Both the position numbers and the translations under genes were made by a program. DNA of 5,443 nucleotides from Flavobacteriales bacterium. Lineage in GTDB: Bacteria; Bacteroidota; Bacteroidia; Flavobacteriales_D; CANHHI01. The stretch covers positions 1-5,443 of the forward strand of contig CANHHI010000110.1 of the NCBI GenBank assembly GCA_947460225.1. Direction: 5' to 3'. Positions 1-4,721 of this stretch are shown here, piece by piece; the stretch's first letter is position 1, and the number at the start of each line of letters is the position of its first letter. The notes beneath the pieces are model-generated. The model saw only the letters and a program-made list of their open reading frames with translations. It made no database searches and was not told the DNA's origin.

Positions 1-1
1 A

Positions 2-109
2 AATGAAAATAATTGGCACTTAATTTTTTATAGTCAGATTTTTCAAAAATTATGGCATGTACATTATGATCCAATAGATGCTTTACGTTTTGCACGTTTC
101 AAGCCTTGA
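2..109 (+). CDS. Possible C-terminal tail of a rightward protein, cut by the left edge
   Basis: An open frame enters from the left edge and runs 35 codons to a TGA at 107-109. All five other frames over this stretch are closed by stops. The peptide ends DPIDALRFARFKP, a basic and aromatic tail that looks protein-like, but I do not recognise the family. If real, this gene converges on rsgA, with 78 bases between the two stop codons, and its stop falls in and beside the loop of the hairpin at 95-123. A stretch of 35 open codons can occur by chance in AT-rich DNA, and no start is visible, so this is a tentative call resting on reading-frame openness and the convergent layout only. Confidence 0.35.
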   Translation, partial: NENNWHLIFYSQIFQKLWHVHYDPIDALRFARFKP

Positions 110-123
110 TAAGGCTTGAAACG
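95..123. terminator. Perfect 13-bp inverted repeat, candidate bidirectional terminator
   Basis: CGTTTCAAGCCTT (95-107) and AAGGCTTGAAACG (111-123) are exact reverse complements around a 3-base GAT, giving a strong hairpin in RNA from either strand. It lies 64 bases beyond the rsgA stop and overlaps the stop of the possible rightward frame, the usual place for a shared terminator between convergent genes. There is no good U-tract: the rightward side has only a TTTT at 127-130 and the leftward side has none. It may therefore stabilise 3' ends rather than act as a classical intrinsic terminator. Confidence 0.5.
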
Positions 124-160
124 AATGTTTTCAGCCCAAGCGAAAAGCATCTTGTGAGCA

Positions 161-202
161 CAGGCACAGCCTGCAGACTAAAGCGCACTATGTGCGTGCC
201 TG
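161..202. repeat. Nested short inverted repeats around the rsgA stop codon
   Basis: Three exact pairings overlap here: CAGGCAC (161-167) with GTGCCTG (196-202); CGCAC (184-188) with GTGCG (192-196) around TAT; and CAGGC (161-165) with GCCTG (169-173) around ACA. The middle one spans the TAG stop of rsgA (190-188 on the minus strand). The pairings compete with one another, so at most some form at once. They could structure the 3' end of the rsgA message; no function can be read from the sequence. Confidence 0.3.
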
Positions 203-1153
203 CGGACGATGCCCATGCCGATAGGTTTGTTGCATTTGTGCAATTTCCTCAAAAAAATGTATGTAATTTTGCATGCGACTTTGTGCAATTTCCCCACGTG
301 CAAAGGCACGCTGTATGGCGCAATTTTTCTCGGCAATATGCGTACAATTGTCAAAATGGCAGGTGTCTTGTACGGCATCAAATTCAGGGAAACAAGTGCC
401 CAACTCTTGGGTGGTCAAATCCACCAAGCCAAAACCACGAATCCCCGGCGTGTCTATCAAAAATCCGCCCTGTGGCAGTGAGAGCATTTCCGCTTGGGTG
501 GTGGTGTGTTTGCCCTGTTTGTGGTAAGCCAGCGAATTTTCCGCCACTTTTCGGCGCAGTTCAGGAGAAATCGCATTGAGCGTACTGCTTTTGCCCACGC
601 CAGAGTGCCCCAAAAGCATGGAAACGCCTTCTTTTAAGTAGCTTTCCAAAGTGTCCACACCCAAGAGCGTTTTCAAAGACAAAGCAAAAGAAGCATAACC
701 TAGCTTTGCGTACATCGCTTGTAAATGCTCCGCTTTTCGCATGTCTTCCGCTGTGTAAAGATCCCATTTATTAAAAACCAGAACCGTTTTGATGCGGTAA
801 GACTCTGCCGCCACCAAACACCTATCTATAAAAGCCAGCGAAGTTTCGGGTTCTTTTAACGTAACCAGGAGCAAAACTTGGTCTATATTGCTGGCTAAAA
901 TATGCGAGCGATGGCTTAAATTCACCGATTTTCTGATGATGCAATTCTCACGGGGCAAGATTTTCACAATGTTATATTCGTCCCTTTTGTCTTTTTCATA
1001 CATCACCCAGTCTCCTACTGCCAAGGGATTGGTCGTTTCATAACCCGCCAATTTGAGTTTGCCCCTTGCTCTTGCGGACAATATTTCGCCACTTAGGCTA
1101 TCTTGGAGTTTATACCATATACCTGTGGATTGTAAAACACGTGCTTTTTGCAT
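188..1153 (-). CDS. rsgA: Ribosome small subunit-dependent GTPase A
   Basis: RsgA (YjeQ/YloQ) is a cytoplasmic circularly permuted GTPase that checks late assembly of the 30S subunit and promotes release of the maturation factor RbfA. The 321-residue protein shows the permuted motif order: an OB-fold region (about 1-70, with STGIWY near the N-terminus), G4 NKWD (128-131), a G5-like SLKT (159-162), P-loop GHSGVGKSS (182-190), switch region GKHTTT (214-219) and G3 DTPG (234-237). It ends with the family zinc knuckle C265-x4-C270-x-H272-x5-C278 and a helical tail, so all key residues are present. I chose the ATG at 1153-1151, which overlaps the gldC stop by one base (TGATG); a TTG one codon upstream is less likely. 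The overlap implies translational coupling and cotranscription with gldC. Length is normal for the family. Confidence 0.97.
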   Translation of the reverse strand: MQKARVLQSTGIWYKLQDSLSGEILSARARGKLKLAGYETTNPLAVGDWVMYEKDKRDEYNIVKILPRENCIIRKSVNLSHRSHILASNIDQVLLLVTLKEPETSLAFIDRCLVAAESYRIKTVLVFNKWDLYTAEDMRKAEHLQAMYAKLGYASFALSLKTLLGVDTLESYLKEGVSMLLGHSGVGKSSTLNAISPELRRKVAENSLAYHKQGKHTTTQAEMLSLPQGGFLIDTPGIRGFGLVDLTTQELGTCFPEFDAVQDTCHFDNCTHIAEKNCAIQRAFARGEIAQSRMQNYIHFFEEIAQMQQTYRHGHRPQART

Positions 1154-1578
1154 CAAATCAAGTCTTTTAAACGCACGTCTTGTGCACCCAATTGGCTTTG
1201 CCCTTTGGCTTTTTGTATCATTTCTTCAATTTCTGTCGCACTCAAAACGCCGAGTTTTTCCGCCAAATAATTGCAAGTTGCATATAAATCCCGAATAACC
1301 TCCGTTTCTGTGGGCACGGCACGCTCAAAACTCTCTACCATAGACACCAAACTTTGATAGAAAAAATGTTTCATTTCGTCTTGGTTCATGTCTTTTGTCC
1401 ATAAATTCAAAGACAAAGTATTTTTTTCTTGCTTGTCCCATAAAGACAAAAAAAAGCCCTTAGCAATCGCTTCTTGGGCATTTTGTGTGGCTTTCCAGTG
1501 GATATTTTCTGGCACATGTTGTGCGTCTAAATCCACGTGTATCAATATATCCGAGCTTTGATTTTTTGTATCTGCCAT
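1153..1578 (-). CDS. gldC: Gliding motility protein GldC
   Basis: GldC is a small protein that supports Bacteroidota gliding; in Flavobacterium johnsoniae it is encoded next to gldB, and its loss impairs motility only partly. Family signatures are clear: a beta-rich start with VPENIHWKAT (22-31), then FLSLWDKQEKNTLSLNLWTK (43-62) followed by DMNQDEMKHFFYQSL. The protein has no signal peptide or membrane segment, so it is probably cytoplasmic or peripheral. At 141 residues it is longer than the roughly 110 I recall for flavobacterial GldC; the extra part is a polar, probably helical C-terminal tail (about 111-141). The ATG lies 2 bases after the gldB stop (TAA-AC-ATG), and the TGA overlaps the start of rsgA, so the three genes form one tight operon. 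Confidence 0.92.
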   Translation of the reverse strand: MADTKNQSSDILIHVDLDAQHVPENIHWKATQNAQEAIAKGFFLSLWDKQEKNTLSLNLWTKDMNQDEMKHFFYQSLVSMVESFERAVPTETEVIRDLYATCNYLAEKLGVLSATEIEEMIQKAKGQSQLGAQDVRLKDLI

Positions 1579-1580
1579 GT

Positions 1581-2603
1581 TTAATTTTTATAATATTTTA
1601 AAATTTGTATAGCGTCTGTCTGCAATACTTCTTGTGGGCTTATTGCATGGTTTTGGCGCACAAAATGGCGCACCATCTGCCAGCCCAAATATTCGCCCAA
1701 TCTATCGGGACTTTCATTAGAATATTCAGCAGTAAAAGGCGCAGTAACCACCCATTGATTGATGCGCCAGGTTTCATTGCTGTATAATATCCCATTTTGT
1801 AAAATGTATTGCCAAGTATCTTTTTCATGCGCTTTTGCCCATTGATATTGGCTTTGGGTGTATTTAATTTTTAGATAATCAGCCGTGTAAGGCAAAAGCA
1901 AATCTAATAGATAAAGTGTTTTTCCTGCATTGACAACCGTTTGCAAGAAATTCATGTCTTTGTCTTCATTGTCTGGATAATACTTGGCAGTCAAATACAA
2001 AAGCAAAGCATCTGATAGCAAGTAATCTTTTTCCATGCGCACTTTAAAATAATCTGGATAAGCCAATTTTTGCACGAGTTCATTGTCTTTGCCCAAGTAA
2101 AATCCAAGGGAAATGTAAATATTTTTAGCGTCCACCAAGGGATTGTATTTCATGCCATCGTGCACCACGTAAACCGCTGGTAGGGTATCATTTGGAAAAT
2201 AATATTTTAAATAAAAAAATGCAGCGGATAAATTTTTGGCAAGCACATCAAGATTTGGAAAAACTTTTTGTGTTTCTTGATAAATTTCCACTTGTAAATT
2301 ATCTTCCGTCAAATATTCCAATGCTTTTTCAGCGTATTCATCTTGGCAAGAAATGCCCATCATATAAACAAAATAATTTTCATACACTGCCCCAAATTTT
2401 TCTTGTAGTCTTTTATTTTTCTCCGCCAAAGGTTCTTTAAAAAAAACAGCGGTGTCTAGCCTTTCTATTTTCACAGGGCTTAATTGCTTTGGCAAATCTA
2501 CTTTCTGCCAAGGGTCTGTTTGCGTACAAGCCCAACTCGTCAGGGCAAGTAAAAAATAAAAACCATATTTTTTTTTCTGTGTCATCAAGCGGTTTTTTCC
2601 CAT
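1581..2603 (-). CDS. gldB: Gliding motility lipoprotein GldB
   Basis: GldB is a cell-envelope lipoprotein required for Bacteroidota gliding and linked to the stability of the gliding/type IX secretion machinery. The N-terminus has a basic stretch (QKKK), a hydrophobic stretch (FYFLLALTSWA) and Cys26 as probable lipidation site; the lipobox SWAC is unorthodox because of the Trp at -2. Family-like segments are KIERLDTAVFF (45-55), NIYISLGFYLGKDNE (161-175) and SPDRLGEYLGWQMV (298-311). No HExxH zinc-protease motif is present. The 340-residue length fits the family. Two starts are possible: ATG at 2603, or ATG at 2585 (MTQKKK), which gives a 19-residue signal before Cys. Both have A-rich leaders and lie downstream of the promoter at 2632-2639. 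It is the first gene of gldB-gldC-rsgA. Confidence 0.9.
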   Translation of the reverse strand: MGKNRLMTQKKKYGFYFLLALTSWACTQTDPWQKVDLPKQLSPVKIERLDTAVFFKEPLAEKNKRLQEKFGAVYENYFVYMMGISCQDEYAEKALEYLTEDNLQVEIYQETQKVFPNLDVLAKNLSAAFFYLKYYFPNDTLPAVYVVHDGMKYNPLVDAKNIYISLGFYLGKDNELVQKLAYPDYFKVRMEKDYLLSDALLLYLTAKYYPDNEDKDMNFLQTVVNAGKTLYLLDLLLPYTADYLKIKYTQSQYQWAKAHEKDTWQYILQNGILYSNETWRINQWVVTAPFTAEYSNESPDRLGEYLGWQMVRHFVRQNHAISPQEVLQTDAIQILKYYKN

Positions 2604-2612
2604 GTATTTTGC

Positions 2613-2620
2613 TATCTTTG
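2613..2620 (+). promoter_or_regulatory. Bacteroidota-type -7 box for the rightward beta-barrel gene
   Basis: TATCTTTG is an exact match to the Bacteroidota sigma-ABfr -7 consensus TAnnTTTG. It would place the transcription start near 2625-2627, about 21 bases before the ATG at 2648, and the leader (CCAAAAATACTAAAAAC) is A-rich without a Shine-Dalgarno, as usual in this phylum. A -33 TTG is not clear; the corresponding region is a T-run (2593-2598). If gldB starts at 2603, the upstream part of this promoter lies inside gldB codons. Confidence 0.6.
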
Positions 2621-2635
2621 GAAATTGATTCCAAA
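2617..2635. repeat. 19-bp inverted repeat joining the two divergent promoters, possible operator
   Basis: TTTGGAA (2617-2623) and TTCCAAA (2629-2635) are exact reverse complements around ATTGA, centred at 2626. The TTTG of each arm is also the 3' half of the -7 box on its strand, so the repeat lies across both predicted transcription starts. It could be a site for a dimeric regulator controlling both directions, or a by-product of two facing -7 boxes. However, symmetry beyond TTTG (the GAA/TTC positions) is not required by the promoter consensus. Confidence 0.5.
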
Positions 2636-2639
2636 AATA
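2632..2639 (-). promoter_or_regulatory. Bacteroidota-type -7 box for the leftward gldB-gldC-rsgA operon
   Basis: Read on the minus strand this is TATTTTTG, an exact TAnnTTTG match. It predicts a start near 2625-2627, giving leaders of about 22 or 40 bases to the two candidate gldB start codons (2603, 2585). No clear TTG is seen at the -33 position, which would lie near 2659-2662 inside the first codons of the divergent gene. The two -7 boxes are 11 bases apart on opposite strands, so RNA polymerase could probably not occupy both promoters at once. Confidence 0.55.
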
Positions 2640-2647
2640 CTAAAAAC

Positions 2648-3427
2648 ATGGCGAATTTTTTTAAAAAAATCAGTATTTCTTTGTTTTTTTTGTTTGGCGC
2701 AAGTTCTTTTGCCCAACAAAGCGATGCAGACCAACACAAATGGCGTTTAGGGGCTTATGCTGCACCGAGTTTTCACTGGTTTTCCTCTCGCAACAAAGAT
2801 TTAATCAAACATAAAGGCGTGAATTTTTCTGCGCCAATGGGTTTGCAAGGCGAATATAAACTGGTGTCTTTTGTGTATGTATTCACAGGGATTTCTTACC
2901 GTTACACGGGCGCAAACCTGCAATACCTAGCCAACACGCAGTACGTGGTGGATAACAACCAAATCCAAGTTTATCCAGATAAAACGCCCAGTAGTTTTTA
3001 TACACTCAAAACCCGCAATATTGGCATTCACGGCATAGATGTGCCTATGGGTGTGAAATTGCGCACAAAAGATATGGGCGTTTGGGCAATTTTTGGTGAA
3101 ATTGGACTCAATCATGGGTTTCGGGTATCTTCCAAAAGCGATGACAAGGTGGTGTCTAATAGCAATCCCAATCAACAGGTGATTTTACCAGGGTTAAATA
3201 CCAAAAATGATGTTTTTCTCTATGATTTGTCGGGTTTTATCTATTTTGGTGCTGAATTTAATTTGGTATCTAAATGGTATCTAAATTTTGGGCTGGGTTA
3301 TTACGCTGGATTTTTCAACAGCATGAAAAAAAATGATAATTATTACCTAGCTGATGAGCAAGAATTTCTGCGCCCCGACATGCTGAGTCGCAGTGTGGCT
3401 TTGCGCATAGGTATTGTATTTAACTAA
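2648..3427 (+). CDS. Secreted outer-membrane beta-barrel protein
   Basis: The 259-residue product begins with a clear Sec signal peptide: MANFFKK, a hydrophobic core ISISLFFLFG, then ASSFA with cleavage likely after Ala22 (SFA|QQ). The mature part is rich in alternating aromatic/hydrophobic and polar strands (about 32-44, 64-90, 128-139, 143-160, 189-206, 208-222, 245-258) joined by polar loops. It ends with strand SVALRIGIVFN, as expected for an 8-12-strand barrel of the broad outer membrane beta-barrel (OMP_b-brl/PorT-like) type. I cannot assign a specific function or confirm PorT. An in-frame start at 2489 exists but would run through antisense gldB and bury the signal peptide, so ATG 2648, just after the promoter, is preferred. 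It shares its control region with gldB and is followed 5 bases later by the DUF2797 gene. Its first codons carry T7, A7 and T8 runs. Confidence 0.85.
   Translation: MANFFKKISISLFFLFGASSFAQQSDADQHKWRLGAYAAPSFHWFSSRNKDLIKHKGVNFSAPMGLQGEYKLVSFVYVFTGISYRYTGANLQYLANTQYVVDNNQIQVYPDKTPSSFYTLKTRNIGIHGIDVPMGVKLRTKDMGVWAIFGEIGLNHGFRVSSKSDDKVVSNSNPNQQVILPGLNTKNDVFLYDLSGFIYFGAEFNLVSKWYLNFGLGYYAGFFNSMKKNDNYYLADEQEFLRPDMLSRSVALRIGIVFN
3264..3285 (+). repeat. Perfect tandem duplication of an 11-bp unit in the barrel gene
   Basis: TGGTATCTAAA occurs twice head to tail (3264-3274 and 3275-3285). Because 11 is not a multiple of 3, the two copies are read in different frames and encode different residues (within NLVSKWYLNF). 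Loss or gain of one unit would shift the frame near the C-terminal strands. Confidence 0.7.
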
Positions 3428-3432
3428 TTTTT

Positions 3433-4236
3433 ATGGCAAAATTTTTACTAGAAAAAATGGCGAGTGCTTTGCAGTCGCCTGTGGATTATACGCTTTTTGA
3501 TGTGCAAAAACAGGCGCATGCACTCAAAGACTGGATTGGCAAAAGCCTAGAAATCAAATTTTCGGGGGACATGTTTTGTTTGGCTTGTGCAAAAAAAATA
3601 AACAAAAGTTTTAACCAAGGTTATTGCTATCCTTGTTTTGTAAACGACCCTGCGTGTAGCCCTTGTGTGATACGCCCGGAGCTTTGTCAGGCGCATTTGG
3701 GTTTAGGCAGAGATGTGGCTTGGGAAGAGCAATACCATAACCAACCGCATATTGTGTATTTGGCAAATTCTAGCCATATCAAGGTGGGTATTACCCGTGC
3801 AAACAACACCCATACCCGTTGGATAGATCAAGGAGCAAGTGAGGCAATGGCAATTTGCCAAGTGCCCAACCGCTATTTGGCGGGTTGTGTGGAAGTTGCG
3901 CTCAAAGCCCATTTTCCCGACAAAACGGCTTGGCAGAAAATGCTGAAAAACACGCCCAGCAAAGAAAATTTACTGGAAACCGCAAAAACTTTGCCTGCGT
4001 GTTTGCCTCTGGATTTGCAGGAGTACCTTGTGCCAAATTTTGAGGTGTTGCGGATAGATTATCCCGTTTTGCAATACCCCGAAAAAATAAAAAGTGTCAA
4101 TTTAGACAACACACCCAATTACCAAGGCGAACTCATGGGCATTAAAGGGCAATATCTGTTGTTTGCAGACGGCAGTGTGTTAAACATCAGAAAACACGGG
4201 GGTTATGTGGTTGAGGTGATTGGTTTTGGATCTTGA
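3433..4236 (+). CDS. DUF2797 family protein with two probable zinc sites and a GIY-YIG-like core
   Basis: The protein is full length (267 residues) and matches the DUF2797 layout as I know it; its biochemical role is unknown. Residues 1-45 contain the opening LEKM...SPVDYTLFD. Residues 49-88 hold four metal-ligand pairs: C49-x2-C52, C65-x2-C68, C75-x2-C78 and C85-x2-H88, suggesting two zinc centres. Residues 107-165 contain IVYLA, HIKVGITR, TRWIDQGA, PNRYLAG and VEVALKAHF. The order Y109, K117-V-G, R129, E154 resembles the GIY-YIG/T5orf172 nuclease fold, which is my inference. The end carries GIKGQYLLF and NIRKHGGYVVEV (236-262). There is no signal peptide, so it is cytoplasmic. The ATG is 5 bases after the beta-barrel stop, and the next gene begins 14 bases after its TGA, so it is probably cotranscribed with both. 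Confidence 0.88.
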   Translation: MAKFLLEKMASALQSPVDYTLFDVQKQAHALKDWIGKSLEIKFSGDMFCLACAKKINKSFNQGYCYPCFVNDPACSPCVIRPELCQAHLGLGRDVAWEEQYHNQPHIVYLANSSHIKVGITRANNTHTRWIDQGASEAMAICQVPNRYLAGCVEVALKAHFPDKTAWQKMLKNTPSKENLLETAKTLPACLPLDLQEYLVPNFEVLRIDYPVLQYPEKIKSVNLDNTPNYQGELMGIKGQYLLFADGSVLNIRKHGGYVVEVIGFGS

Positions 4237-4250
4237 TATAAAAAAATACT

Positions 4251-4721
4251 ATGCCTTTTTATCAATTCACACAAACCCAAAAAATACCTGTGTCTAAACA
4301 AGAATTATGGCTTTTTGTGTCCAATCCTGCAAACCTCAAACACATTACGCCCCCAGAAATGGGTTTTGACATCACCAGCCAAATAGCTTCGGATAAAATG
4401 TATGCAGGTATGATTATCAGCTACATCGTCAAGCCCTTGCTGGGTATTCCTTTGACTTGGGTTACGGAAATTACCCACGTGGTGGAGCAAAGCTATTTTG
4501 TAGATGAACAGCGCATTGGTCCTTATGCACTTTGGCATCATCAGCACAAATTAGAAGAAATACCAGGTGGCGTTTTGATGACCGATACCATCAGCTACCA
4601 ACCGCCTTTGGGGCTTTTTGGGGCTTTGGCAAATGCGCTATTCATCAGAAAACAATTGCAGAAAATATTTGCTTACCGAACCCAAGCCTTAGTCAAAATA
4701 TTTGGTAACTTTAATCCATGA
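4251..4721 (+). CDS. SRPBCC (START-like) family protein
   Basis: This 156-residue protein has the helix-grip SRPBCC fold pattern, a hydrophobic-cavity domain that binds lipids, polyketides or other small ligands. It begins with FTQTQKIPVSKQELWLFVSNPANLKHITPPEMGF (6-39), continues with GIPLTWVTEITHV (65-77) and the group-specific GPYALWHHQHKLEEIPGGVL (90-109), then TDTISYQPPLG, and ends in a long C-terminal helix (about 131-150, RKQLQKIFAYRTQAL). This pattern matches the COG4276-type group that often accompanies NAD(P)-dependent epimerase/SDR proteins. There is no signal peptide or membrane segment. Its TGA overlaps the next gene's ATG by 4 bases (ATGA, 4718-4721), so the two are translationally coupled and probably act on a common substrate. 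The ligand cannot be read from sequence. Confidence 0.85.
   Translation: MPFYQFTQTQKIPVSKQELWLFVSNPANLKHITPPEMGFDITSQIASDKMYAGMIISYIVKPLLGIPLTWVTEITHVVEQSYFVDEQRIGPYALWHHQHKLEEIPGGVLMTDTISYQPPLGLFGALANALFIRKQLQKIFAYRTQALVKIFGNFNP

Noticed and set aside
235..293. 14-bp direct repeat TTTGTGCAATTTCC at 235-248 and 280-293
   Set aside because: The copies are 45 bases apart and in the same frame of rsgA, encoding two EIAQ segments in the C-terminal helices. This looks like a coding coincidence or a small internal similarity rather than a separate element; no further copies were seen.
106..579. Rightward open frame of 157 codons across the 3' half of rsgA
   Set aside because: It is antisense to the conserved G1, G3 and zinc-knuckle codons of rsgA, has no recognisable domain, and is explained as a shadow frame.
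2489..2647. N-terminal extension of the beta-barrel gene to an upstream ATG at 2489
   Set aside because: It would overlap the gldB start antisense, run through the promoter, and place the signal peptide inside the protein. The ATG at 2648 fits the promoter and signal peptide.
2437..2739. Leftward 100-codon frame across the divergent promoter
   Set aside because: It overlaps gldB in another frame and the antisense of the barrel gene's signal peptide, with no conserved features.
4237..4250. Possible promoter or terminator between the DUF2797 and SRPBCC genes
   Set aside because: The gap is only 14 AT-rich bases, with no hairpin and no TAnnTTTG box; it is read as an intra-operon spacer with an A-rich leader.
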